Part shown: positions 25,395 to 38,100 of the stretch, one piece after another
Layout: every line of letters starts with the position of its first letter
Position numbering within the stretch: position 1 is the stretch's first letter
Source: Cygnus atratus
Taxonomy: Eukaryota; Chordata; Aves; Anseriformes; Anatidae
Assembly: GCF_013377495.2 (NCBI RefSeq)
Contig: NC_066362.1
Location: 102,048,129-102,112,128, forward strand
Length of the DNA stretch: 64,000 nucleotides
Reading direction: 5' to 3'
The notes under the pieces: generated by a model
What the model was told of the DNA's origin: nothing
Seen by the model: only the letters and a program-made list of their open reading frames with translations
Databases searched by the model: none
Made by a program: the position numbers and the translations under genes

Positions 25395-26158
25395 AAAACC
25401 TAATTCAATTACTGGGCCCTGCACTTGGGTCACAACCCCATGCAATGCTACAGGTTTTGGGGAAGAGTGTCTGGAAAGCTGCCTGGCAGAAAAGGACCTG
25501 AGGGTTTTGGTTGACAGCTGGCTGAATATGAGCCAGCAATGTGCCCAGGAGGCTAAGAAAAACAGCATCCTGGCTTGTATAACAGTCTAGCCAGCAGGAC
25601 CAGGAAAGTGATTGTCCCTCTGTACTCGGGTCTGGTGAGGCCGCACCTCGAGTACTGTGTTCAGCTTTGGGCCCTTCACTAGAAGAAAGACATCCAGGTG
25701 CTCGAGCATGTCCAAGGAAGGGCAACGAAGCTGGTGAGGGGTCTGGAGAACAAGTCGTACAAGGAGTGGCTGATGTAAACTAGGGTTATTTAGCCTAGAG
25801 AAAAGGAGGCTCAGGGGAGAGACTATTGCTTTCACCTACCTTAAAGGAGGTTGTACTGAGGTGGGGGTTGGTCTCTTCTCACAAGCAACAAAAATAACCT
25901 CAAGTTGTGCAAGGGAGGTTTAGGTTGGTTACTAGGAAAAAAAAAAAGTCTTCACTCAAAGGATTGTGAAGCATTGGAACAGGCCATCCAGGAAAGTACT
26001 TGAGTCACCATCCCTGGAGGTATTTAAAAGATGTATAGTGGTGTTTAGTGACATTGTTTAGCAGAAGACTTGGCAAAGGTAGGTTAATGGCTGGACTTGA
26101 TCTTTAGAGGTCTTTTCCAACCCAAATGATTCTACGATTCTATTCTACAGATTCTATG
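25395..26158 (+). mobile_element. CR1 LINE, 5'-truncated
   Basis: It starts in ORF2 (ACTGGGCCCTGCACTTGGGT), continues through AAAGGACCTGAGGGTTTTGG and CTGAATATGAGCCAGCAATG, and ends in 3' UTR with TGATTCTACGATTCTATTCT. Frameshifts break the ORF. Confidence 0.93.
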
Positions 26159-27250
26159 ACAACTGAGAGATTTAGAGCTGTTAATACCAGAACGTTAATA
26201 CCAGACTGTGACATTATACTAAGTACAGTATAATGCAATTATTATACTGACACTAACAAAAAACAAAACAAACAAAGATCCTCTGCATCTGCTGCTACCA
26301 AATTCAGCAGCAAAGCTTCAGTGAAAGTAGGACTGAGCCATAAGAGGGCAAGACATTATTCACTCTTTGATGTCTGTGAGCCAAGGAGCTGTTAGTCTAC
26401 TAGGCCTGCCTTTAGGATTCATATTTAACAATATAACATGCTTCCATCCTTGTTTAAGATCTTGGGATTTCATGAACATTACATTTACATGCAAAGGTAA
26501 GTGAGCGACAACTAATTGTGTACGAGAGCAACTGCTTAGTAGAACCTCTTGCTCAGTTTTATCTCTCAACTAGATCTAATTTCACTCAGAAGGAAATAGT
26601 GGAAAAAAAAAAAAAGAGGTGGTATGCAGCCAGCATGAAGAATACGCCCTATACGAGAGCTGTGTCAGCTTTTTGATTACCAGATCCATTGTATCTCCCC
26701 TTTCTGAGGTTCATACATCTGCCAGTGGAAATAAAAATAACCACTTCAACTTGATTTTCCCTTGAGCCCTGTATTATTTCAGCTGTTGATTCAGAAGTAT
26801 ACTATATTGTACTTCAACAGTAGAAAAGGTTCCGATGGAAGGTAGGAAAATGCCTAAGGAACCATTTCAAAAGCCGTAACTTGAGGCTGGGATAATAATT
26901 AAAAAGATGGGGCAGAGAAGTGCAAGCAGCTTGAAAAGAGAACCAAACAGGAACCATGAACTATACCGGAAGTCTTACTGGAAGTTCCTGATGGAAAAAA
27001 AAGGCATTAGAGAGACTAAGCTTACATTCACTCCCAGCCTTCTTAGTGTATAAAGAAAACCAAAACAAATGAATAGAATTGAGAATTACAAAGGAAAAGG
27101 GGACAGAGAGAAGAGAGATGAGATATGAAAAGACAGGAAGAAATTGAGGTAGCATCTAGTACAGGAGGAACAAAGAACACCCATAAGTGACAATAAAATC
27201 CTAGAAAAAAATTCACTTAGAATTAAGGAGTTTTTCAATATATAAATTAG

Positions 27251-27262
27251 TTTATTTTTATT
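27251..27262 (-). terminator. twin poly(A) signals, probable TULP3 3' end
   Basis: Reverse complement gives two adjacent AATAAA hexamers (27262-27257 and 27256-27251). They are the first such hexamers I found downstream of the TULP3 stop, so cleavage is expected just below 27250. Confidence 0.55.
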
Positions 27263-29023
27263 TAGATATAAAAGTTATAAATACAATTGATGTAAAACAG
27301 TATCTGATAAAAGAGCTCTGAAGCAGTTCATATATCTGCATAAATTTGACCAAGACATGGAGGCTCTGACCCAGTGAAGATGATTTGACATCAACAGATA
27401 GCTTGAAGAGCCACTGCTGTCCAGCTTAGCTCAAAGGGTGAGTAAAGCAATGCTACTGTAGCCTTCTGAGAACAGAGAAAAATCAACTTAAATTAGAAAT
27501 TATCATCGTAGCTTCAGGACACCCCAAGCTAACATAGGGCAGTTTCTTTCACACAGTCCTAGACAGAAAAATAGTAATAATCAGATTATGAACTGACTTT
27601 TTTTTAGTATTTCTGGACGGGTGTAGGGAATGCGGAGCCATCAGCCAAGAACTCAGTGGAGAACAACTGGAAAACTCTGTCAGGTCTTAACCCCAGTGTG
27701 ATGAGCAGGAAGTACATGAAGGCACAAAAGAGATCCATGATTCAAGTTCTCTTCACTGACTGCTGTGCAGTTGAGATCACTCTCAAGACAACAGCTCTCT
27801 AGCTAATACAGAATGGGCATCTGAGACTTGGCTTCCAGCATTTTCTAGAGCTGGTGCCCTCAGCAACAGTTCATAATTTACAATTAAAAACAAAGTTTAC
27901 ACATGATTACCATCAATTTTTTTTCCTGGCAACGAAACTCTGTGAAGATATTTTCTGATATTATTTTGAAAGAGCAAGTGATATCTACCACTGCAAAGAC
28001 TCTGGAGAACAAAAGCAGTAAGTCTGTTTTTCAGGAGCATGAAACAGAACTTGTCTGCTGACAATATGCAAAACTGGTAAACGCTGATTCTTGTCTTATT
28101 GGAAGGATACAGTTTTCCAATTTCATCATGGATATGCACAATGGCCATGAAACTGGCAAGATAGTAGCTGTTCTCTACTTTAGCACACACCAGATGTGTG
28201 CACTATGAGGCTTACGTGTCAGTGTGCAGCAATTCACTCTGATGAATCAAGGCCATATGAATCAAGGAGTGTCCCATGCTGTGACCTACTGTCTCCATAT
28301 TGTAGAACCCAGCACTGAAAATTAGAATAATGAAAAGGAACTGGACTATCAGACTTAGCAGAGAATCATTCCACAGAGAAGGAGGCAAGTGTTTTTACTA
28401 CAGCCAACGTCTCATTCCAGCTTGTACTTGTTGAACACTACCTACAGTTGCACAGAGGCTTAACCTCAACCCTTCTCTCTCTCAGTGTTTTTACAGACAG
28501 CAAAATGCTACACAGGGCAAGAGAGAATGCCATAACCATCCTTCTATTTTTTCTGAATTAGTTTGATCAGGAACTCAAAGGAATATCGGTAGCATCATCT
28601 TCAGGGGCACTGCTGAAGATCCAAGGTATATGGACACTAAACCATTATTTTTCTAGTCCAAGCTGCAATGTGTTTCAATTAGTGGGTTAACTTCCTTAGC
28701 CTGTTCAGGCAGCAGCATGTGTTACAAGGATTCTGAAAGCAGAATCAATTCTGACAACAAAAACATCACCAATATTCCTTGTTCTTCAACAATGTTCTTC
28801 AACAATGAGTACAGAGACTGCTCAGTCTTGGGACAGTCTCCTAAGAAGATCTACTGTAAACCACCATAATGGTCTCCGGCCTGCTATTCGCTTTCAAATA
28901 AGCCTGCAGAAGTTTGTCCTCCAGTTCCCTTCCATCCCTGATGTGCGTTTCATTACTCCACCTAAACTCTTATAACAAGATGCAGGGATGGGAGTCAGTT
29001 CCATGTCTCAAGTCTGTTGTCTC
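27263..29023 (-). other. TULP3: probable TULP3 3' UTR
   Basis: Sequence between the TULP3 stop codon and the first AATAAA pair. It holds no similarity to repeats that I recognise and no coding. A 13-bp duplication (TGTTCTTCAACAA twice) lies at about 28781-28808. The length of about 1.76 kb is inferred only from the poly(A) signals. Confidence 0.5.
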
Positions 29024-29157
29024 TCATTCACAGGCCAATTTGCTATCAAAGCTGGAGAGTCCAATAGCAAAGGCCTGAAGAGCACAGAGAGGATAATTAT
29101 AGTCCAGAGTGAACACATCTTCTGCTACACGACCGAACTGCATCACAATGTAGTCAG
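29024..29157 (-). CDS. TULP3: TULP3 exon 11 (C-terminus of tubby domain)
   Basis: Acceptor CCCCAG before 29157; stop TGA at 29026-29024. It encodes residues 440-483, including YIVMQFGRVAEDVFTLDYNY and the invariant C-terminal end SSFDSKLACE. The hydrophobic last helix (CALQAFAIGLSSF) fills the core of the tubby barrel. Confidence 0.97.
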
Positions 29158-32100
29158 CTGGGGAGAAAAGAAAGATTCAGAGACCAGCAATTTCACAGGG
29201 AAGCAAAGAAAACAAACAAATGAACAAAAGTTCAGAAGTATCTGGCAGTCCCAAATATATGTGGTCATTGTATCCATCCTTTGTCACCAAATTGGACTTA
29301 AAATCTTTTCTCTGGGGTGACTGTGGTATTCTAGAGATTACCAAAAACCAAGGCCCACACCACTCTTTTGCTGGGTTGAAGGTGTCACATTAACTTTTCT
29401 TCCCCTGCAGGAGGCTTGCATTTGTTCCCTCTTTTGCTGGACAACAGCCTCTGCACCCATCCCAGGAAAAGTTAGGCCTTTTATAATTTTCTTGACAGCT
29501 GAGAAGTCCTCAGTCATCTTGAGCTGTCTTCTTTCATCCAGTTTCCCTTCTCCAGGAAGACTGTCCTACTCCTCCAAAACCTCTTGAAATATATTGTGCT
29601 TTCCCTGTTTGAATGACACCCCACCCCCAATTCTCCACCAGACTCTTACGGTCATTGTCATGGACAATCTGGAAGTTCTTCACTGAAGCCTGAGTGACTC
29701 TCCCATGGAAGTTCAAAACGTAGGACTGAGTGTCATCATTCCAGACTGGAGCCTTGTTGTGCAGCTCAATGAGGTTCTCTAAATTTTTGTTTTGCCATTT
29801 TGACAGAAGACTCTCATGTTCCTGTTTAGAAGAAAGAAATATATTTATCAGATTCAGAATGGCTCTATTTCTGAGTACTGCCTCTCTCCCGTATGCACAC
29901 TGTGACTTCAGTGTCATTCCCTGTTAAATGAAACACAGTCACAGCACTTAAACTCTGTACTACTGAAAGTATCCTGCAGGTACCGAGAAAATACTTTAAT
30001 GGTTTCCTAGTCCAACCATTCCTTTCCACTCAAGGAGCTACTGCCATATCTCCACCCAAAAAAAAAAAAAGTGAGAGAAAAAGCGTGTGCATGCACAGGA
30101 AAGACAGCAATTCACAGGTCACAGATGACCATCATAGTGCTGGTAGAAATCTCCTTTACGAGGCTCATAAGCTTTCTCTGATCTTGTTGGATCCATTTCC
30201 AAAATTCTAAACTTTGAAACAAACAAAAACCATCTACAATTAACTACATAGTGTAAACTGCATAGGCCCTGGGGTGTTTCAGTATAAAGTCAAAAGGCTG
30301 CAGCAGGTGGTAAGCACACCGTAAGTAGATTAAATGTCATCCTAACGGATCTAATAAGAGGTGTACAATATGAAAAATATACAGACAAATAAAAGAAATA
30401 TACAAAAAGGAGAGGCAAAACAGCACATTAAATTTGAGAAATAATTAATTACAAGGAACTGGAAATAGTGCATGAAACACATGGCATACAATTTAATTTT
30501 TAAAGTTATGCAATAAATAAAACCCCAGATTATACATTATATAAGCTAAAGCTCACAAGAAAAAGAATCCCATTAAATAAGTTCAGTTTGAATGGAAGTG
30601 AACAGAAAACAACATTTTGTGGAGGTATGGCTAATATGACTAAGTGTTTCAGTATTGTATATGGATAGAAAAATAGGTTATTCTCAAAAATTCATTGTTT
30701 TCCTTACACTAAAATTTGTTGTTCGGTTTAAGTTGTATCTTTATTTTTAGCTATATTTATTTTTATAAAGGTACAAATCAACTTTAAAAATTGGCACTAA
30801 CAAGCTGCATTTTGATGCAATTTTTCTTCCTGTAAAGTGGGGCAGTATTGCTTAATCAGAGGCATCACACTACAGAGAATGAAGATAAAAACAGAGTCAA
30901 CACCCCAAAGGATTTGACAACTTTTTTGAATTGCTTTGTCTTTCAGACTTGGCTACTGTCATTATGCTTGCCTGCTAGCAAAGGGGTATGAAAAATGTTA
31001 GAAAAATGCAAGAAGAACCGTTAAACTGTTACTGAAGAATATGAGAACACTGAAACATGAAGAATCAATGACCACCTCCAGATATAATTTTCCTGCCCAC
31101 AGAATTAAATATGTTTTTCAGGTTCTCATGAGTCTAAATTTCCACTCTTGAAGGCCACTCTTCTCTGACATCAAAAATACTCTCTTGTTCTACTTATATC
31201 CACTCACAACATAGCTGCAGATGCCATTTTCTAGTTTATAACACTGATTGGGTGAATCAGTTGGCATCTGTCCTTTCTGCCACTGGTCTCCTGTCACACC
31301 AAACATAATACCCACATTTAGGGATGCCAGAAGGCATCTCCATCATACTCCTTACTGTATCTTCAGATACACATCTGTAAGCTGCTTGCCAGGAACAAAT
31401 GCATCTGAGAAACCCTCATATGAGAAATCCTCATTAAACAGCCACAACTCCATCCTTCTCATCCCACTTTCTCCCTAAAGAATCCTCACTTTCCTGGGAT
31501 TCTTACAAAGATGCTGACACCATTCTGATAAAAATGTACTTACTCTCTTGTTACTACACCAAAATACTGCCCCGCCCCATCCATTTATTATCCATCTGTT
31601 GTAATTCCCATACTGGCCTAAAATGAAAGCTTTTGGGAGATGTGAGTTTGTTCTGTGTTCATGTAACTCTCAGTATAACAGTGTCCTATCAATGAGGAGT
31701 TGTAGGTGCAACAGCAACAAGATACAGTAGCCACTGCAACAGTAAATAGCATTTAGGCTAACTACAAGACAAGAAAGAATACAAACAGTATTCAGAAGGC
31801 TACAAATGAGGTAAAAGTCAAGAATAAATTAATTAACACCTTTAGGCTACACTGTTACTGTCTGTGAGACTCATTAACAGCCATGGACAACCTTGCTCTA
31901 ATGACCGCTATTGTCACCAACACCCACACCTCTAGGAGAAAGTTTTAACCTCTTCCTCCAATCTGAACCATGACCAAACTTTGTAACTCACATTTTGTGG
32001 CTGGATCGGAATTCGCTTATGATTCATGTTCATTCCTGGAATGATCACAGACATTTTTCTGGGACCCTTGAATCCTAATACATTGGTTTCCTGAAATACA

Positions 32101-35100
32101 TGTAAAAGACATTATTTTCAGGAATGGAGATACTCCGTCTCACAGAAAGACAGATAGAAAAGCTGAACTTGAATCCACATTTGTGTTGGTTTTTGGAGAT
32201 TTGCTAGCTGTAACTGTGCTAGCAGTCATCTAACTCCAAATGTGTTTAATCACTGAAATAGCTCTCTTCTTCCATTTAGAAAACTGTCTCAAAAGACATA
32301 CAGAGCACTACCTAATTTGTAGTACATCTGCATTGTCTTAATGAAACATCAACAGTGAAATTAGACAAGTGCAATTTCCAGGCATAAATTTCTACATCCA
32401 AGGCAAAAGCATGCTAAAATCTTGCTGTGAGCAAGAGTTAAATATAATAAAGTATACAGATCTTTGATCTGAGACAATGATATACAGACATCACCATTTA
32501 GGCTAGAATGTTCCTGAAGAATGAATGGCATTTTTCTTGTGTTTAAGAGCATACCTACTATTTGCTGTCAAATTGTACTCTTTTATAAATGATTAAGAAC
32601 AGACCCAGAAGGCAAAGTAGTCAGCATCACAGAATATTAGGGATAGGAAGGGACCTTGAAAGATCATCTAGTCCAATCCCCCTGCTGGAGCAGGAACACC
32701 TAAATCATGTCACACAGGAACATGTCCAGTCGGGTTTTGAAAGTCTCCAGAGAAGGAGACTCCACAACCCCCCCTGGGCAGCCTGCTCCAGTGCTCTGTC
32801 ACCCTCATCATAAAAAAGTTTTGTCTCATATTTAAGCGGAACCTCCTATGTTCCAGCTTGCACCCATTGCCCCTTGTCCTAAAGGGGCAATCCATCCAAG
32901 CTTCAATCTTAAGACAAGCAGACTTTTCCAGAGTACTGCAAGAGACTGCTCCAAGTAGACTGAGTATAAAAAACAAAGGAAAAAGGTCTTTCTTGGCATT
33001 CTCAAACCATTCATTTAATAATGTCAACCAAAATCCAATGTTCCATTTAAAGTGTTTTATTTAAAGTGTTTTGTAACAATGTCAATGATACCTTTAAAGC
33101 TTCTAAATACCAATTAAAAAGCCAGAATCTTTTAGAATCACTGAGCTAATAGAAGTGATACAACTTCTAATGTCCTAGAGCATTTTCACAGACACAGAAT
33201 AAAGGTCTTCAGAGCTGCAATCTTTATTATTTCACTTCAGAAAACCAATAAGCACATATGAGAACAAGAGTACTGATTTTATTCATATATAAACTTCACT
33301 AACTTCACATATATGAAACAGTTTAAAATCCGAGAAATTGACTTTATGTTTCCTGCTGTACTCATTTTAACACCTTGCTCTGTTCATTTAGGTAGGGAAA
33401 CAGTTTGGAGAGAGACATTTTACAAGGGCAGGTGACAATAACAAAAGGGAACAGTTTTAAACTAGAAGAGGAGAGATTTAGATTAGATGTTAGAAGGAAA
33501 TTCTTTACTCAGAAGCTGGTAAGGCACTGGAACATGCTATCTAGAGAAGGTGTTTGCCCATCTCTGGAGGTGTTCAAGGTCAGGTTGGATGGGACCCCGG
33601 GCAACCTAATCTAGTGGGTGGCATCCCTGCCTATGCTCCCTTTAAGATCTCTTCCAATCCAAGACATTCTATGAAATTAATAATACCGTATACAAAGATC
33701 CAGTGACGTTTCTGTAAACAGGCTAGCACTGGAATTATCAAGTCAATTCTTTTCCCCTATGTGGCATTAAGATTAATAGGAAAAATAAAAAAAGAAAAAA
33801 AAAATCAAGGTCCAATAGGCTAATGCACCATTAAATTTCTACTACTGTACCTGTGATAAAAGAAAAATTTCTCCACTTGACTGGCTTTTATTTTGTAAAG
33901 TATCTTAAATTTTCCTCAAACCTCAGGACTGGAATATGAATCAACGTGTTTTGAAAAACTTCACAGAATTCTACAGTGATTTAACTACAAGTACATTGTC
34001 TTCTATGCCTTAGACTGAGATGACCCACAAGACCAAAATCCTGTCTCTAGGACAAGAGACAGTGATAGTGAATAGCTTCCCCTGGAAATGTGCCCTTACT
34101 AACAACATGCTACTACTGAAATAATACCAGCTCACTTCTATTTACCAAAATGCCTTTAGTTCTGCTAAAAATAGCTCTACTTCATGAGACATTTCCAGTT
34201 ACTTTGTAGTGTCTACCAGCTGGGCAAGAGGCAGTTCATGATGTTGCTAGCTCCGTATCAAGGATATGCTGAGTGGCAACATGCCTAATGCTGGGTCAGG
34301 TGACAAGTCCATCAGAACATTAGTTTGGATCTCTCTCTCTCCTCTGACATTTTTTTTTCCCATTAAACTTGTAAAAATTTATATTTGAGGCCTCTACCCT
34401 TTATCATATCTGGTCGAAATTGGTTAGTTAGTTCAAAAGTTAAATGAGGGAGGATGCAGGCAGCATGATTTTGTGAGTCCCATTTCCTTAGTAATAAGGC
34501 TACAAAAAAGAAGCGCATAAAAGGGAAGAGGCACTACTTACATAATAGATAGCTGCAAGCTCCTGTCGGGTACGGGCCTTTTCCAATAGGCCTTGTGCCT
34601 TGATTGGGCTAATTCCATGGTCATAGACCGTAAATTTAGTTCCCATGAGGTTTGACCTAATGTCAGGTTATGGAAAGACAGAAAAAGAAAGAGGCATCAG
34701 TGGATTTTTTTTAATCATCTGAAGGCATATGTGCAGCACTGAGAAAATACATGCCTCTGGTCATCGGGTTTGTCCACAGTCAGCTCAGTAAGGAATTTCA
34801 GTGAAGTGTCCATTGTAAACCGAGCATGTAACCAGTACTAGAAAAAGCCCCGAGCCAGAATTCCTCCAAATTCTGAATTATCATTGTGAATGGTAACTCT
34901 AAAGGAGGCTTGCCAACCCAGGTGAGTACACATGGCATTAAGCAGGAAGAGGTTAATACATTTTCTGAATTGATATCAAATTGCTATATTTAACTCCAAC
35001 TATACTAACATGTAAATTCTACCTTTCCTATTGCAGAAGATGTACATTTGTCCGTAGTTTTTTTCTTTGGTTCTCACCTGAGTTTTCCAATGAAACTTTC

Positions 35101-38100
35101 CCCTTCCCGGGATAAATCAGTTGGGTCAACTGATATGAGGTAATTGGACGTTTTGCTCTTTTTTCGTTTTCTCCCTGCAAGAAGGAATGTCTGGAAATAC
35201 AAAACTTTGATCAAGACTGGTGTTTTGAAAGAATGCAGAAGCACTGCTATCCAAACTGTTACATCTCCATTTTTTGTTCTATACTGTTATTACTGTCTCC
35301 ATACTTTTCTGTTCCACAAGTACCCAGCCTGAACTCCTGTTCTTCCAATCAGCTCACTCAACTGTCTGGATATAATGCAACTGCCTTTTCTAGTCTTTCC
35401 TCTGTTTCTTCTCAACAGACCAATCTCTTTGCTTTTCTTTATCCCTGACATTTTTATACTTTATTTCATCTTTCATTGCATTATGGCTTCTAAACTTGCC
35501 AACATCCTCCTTAGTGCCTTGGCCAAATATAAACTGTCCTCATTTACATGCTGTCTCTCCTCGGTTTCTGGTGTCTTACCAATTTATGCACTGCTCTCTG
35601 TTACACCAAAAATATTATGTGGTTGGAGTACAATAGCCAAGCCAAGATACTGTGTGCTGCTTCCAATACCTTTCTGTTGTCATCCCTTTCCAGATGCATG
35701 TAATAAGTAGGGAAGAGGCCCCGGTCCATTCCCTTCTTATCTCTAGTGATTCGACATTTGATTGTAATACCACGGGGTGCAGGGCGTAATGCAAAATCCT
35801 CCAAGTTCTCTACTTCTCCCAGATGTGCAACTGCCTGAGGGGATGGACTACAGGAAGCACCTGTTTCCTGTGGGAAGAACCATCATATTAGCAAACCAAT
35901 ATCAGATCAGAGGCTCTGGTATTCCCTAGGAAAAGAAAGGCTTGTTGAAACAGAAGATCTCATGCCTCAAGAATATATTTGGGAAAGGAAAGTTGAATGA
36001 GAAAACAGTTGTGTTTCTCTGAAGAAAGTGGCTGAAGACTTTTTTACTCTGAGTAGCCTAACCCTCCAAGGGGAGGAGAGAAAAAGTAGACATGAACTAG
36101 GGAAAAAGTGAATTACTAGGAACAGGAAAATAGGTTGATACACCATAAATGTTCTAATCAAACAGCCTCTCTGCTTTTAGAGCTTCAAACACTCTGTGGG
36201 AAATAAGGCAGCATGATGAACTGGACTGATGGATGCTGCAATAAGACAGAACGTGCTTTCTGCAACTGAATTGAGCACTAAGCTTATGTTGGTTCTGAAA
36301 AGCAGCAGAAACAGCAAGATGACAGTGGAACCTTCACACCTAAATGCTGGAGGAGCCTTGGAGCAATGCATACAGTCAGGATGCAAGTTATGGTCACCAA
36401 AGGAACTAGAATTCTAGTGGAAATCTGGTATCACATATTAAAGTCATTTTTCTTAGAGGTAGCTGAATCCTGTAGATTGTAGAACCCAGGGTATTCTTTG
36501 TCTGACTGGGCCTAGGAGATGAGGCTGATGGTTTACCCCTATTACCAGGCCCAGAGAGTAGAAAGTCTGAGTGAGTACACACATACACGCGCACACTTGA
36601 AATTCGCTAGTGGTTCTCACCCACCCCTTGTGGCACCCCTACAAGTCATCTCCAGCAATTGACACCCATACCCCAGTCACTCAAGTTACTAGCGACCAGA
36701 CCTCTCGTATTACTCACTGGCAGCGTAGCACATCATACACCCAGTCACCTCACAAGCATACTCACATTGGTCTCTTGAAAAGTAGCACAGACTTAAGTAC
36801 ATCCAGGATTGCTGCAGACTTTTATCCCCTCCCTGTTTTCCCATGCATGTTGCTCCTTGATCCACCTTGCTTTTTTCCAGCCCTCGTGTCCCTTCCTCTA
36901 ATCAGCCTATAAATTTTGTATAATCCCAGAATTTTTCCTGTTCCATTGCAAAATTCTGCTCACCCTTGCATCCCACATTAAAACTTAAAATCTTTCAAGC
37001 AGACTAGTGGATTTTGAGCCAGAGACAATGGTCTAATCTTTCTCCTTTGAGCATCATAGGGGTAGCTGATTCAGTGTGTTCTGTTCTTCACTGATTAGGT
37101 TACTTGGGTTGGGTTCCTCCACCCATCATTGTTCCTTTGATCATTACTAGGTCTTTGTGTTTAACTCATGGAGCCTTCTGTTAGATAACCTGACAATCTT
37201 GTCCTTCCCCTGCCTTCAGGGATTAATGACAGCTCCAAATACTGTATTTTAACCCATTGCTAAAAGGGTTAGTAAGTCAAAATCAAGCACATACCCAGTC
37301 CTTATCAGAAACTGATTTCAAAACACCTACTGCAAAGGATTTCTCACTGGTTGCAGAACTAGGCCTCTCAGATTCAGGATGTGGTGAATGAGATGCTGGT
37401 CTCTTACTAGCTTCTTCCTCTTCTTCTGTGTCCTCCTCATCAAAATTCAAACTGCCTGAAATTCCTGTCAGAACATAGGATCAAGCAAGTAACCTTTGAA
37501 AGAAGGTGTCATAAGATCAGGATATCACTATTCACATAAGACCCTTACATAACTATCCTGTTCTATCTCTTCAATTATTTTCTGTTTTTCCAACTGCTGA
37601 TTTTCTTCATGCTATATTGTTTCCTGAGCTTTGAAATTCAAACCAGTGGTGACATTTTACAGCTGACAGCGTGCAGCTGATTAAGCTTTTATTAATGCAT
37701 ATTTTACATGATATAGCACATTGTTTAGCATATGCTACCATTGAATTAAATTTTGCCTATTTTTATGCAGAAAAGCTCTCCATGCTTTAAGAACAAAAAA
37801 GGCAATCCAGCTCAATAGGGTGAAATGTACCCTGCAGCTTGGACTCTACAGAATTTACATCCTTTACCATTTCCACTTAGTATTATAGACACTGAAATGA
37901 AGTACGATACTTCTTCAATTAGATGCTTTCCTGTTCTTACATCAGTAGCAGTAACTCAGGTTTCTTAAATACTACTAATGATTTGATTTTCAGAATGGAA
38001 ACAGAACTGTCCCAGTATTTATTTATTTAATCTTAAACCAAGCACAGCTATGTAGGGATGACTGGGTATATAACAAAAATAACTCTGAATAAAGACTACA

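Larger units (their letters stand above)
22351..27250. other. intergenic region between TULP3 3' end and TEAD4 promoter
   Basis: No gene recognised. It holds one CR1 copy (25395-26158), T-rich and TTTTG-type simple repeats (about 23243-23293, 24230-24256) and short unsupported ORFs. Confidence 0.6.
32091..34541 (-). other. TULP3 intron 8
   Basis: Holds two CR1 fragments in opposite orientation (32626-32893 minus, 33390-33676 plus). The remainder is AT-rich with nothing recognised. Confidence 0.75.

Noticed and set aside
35174..35177. Alternative TULP3 exon 7 acceptor (CTTGCAG)
   Set aside because: It would remove the conserved TFLLA residues and put the downstream exons out of frame; the TTTCCAG before 35190 restores both.
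35233..35710. Plus-strand ORFs of 71 and 111 codons
   Set aside because: Antisense to TULP3 exon 6 and intron 6; pyrimidine-rich acceptor region gives Leu/Phe/Ser-rich translations.
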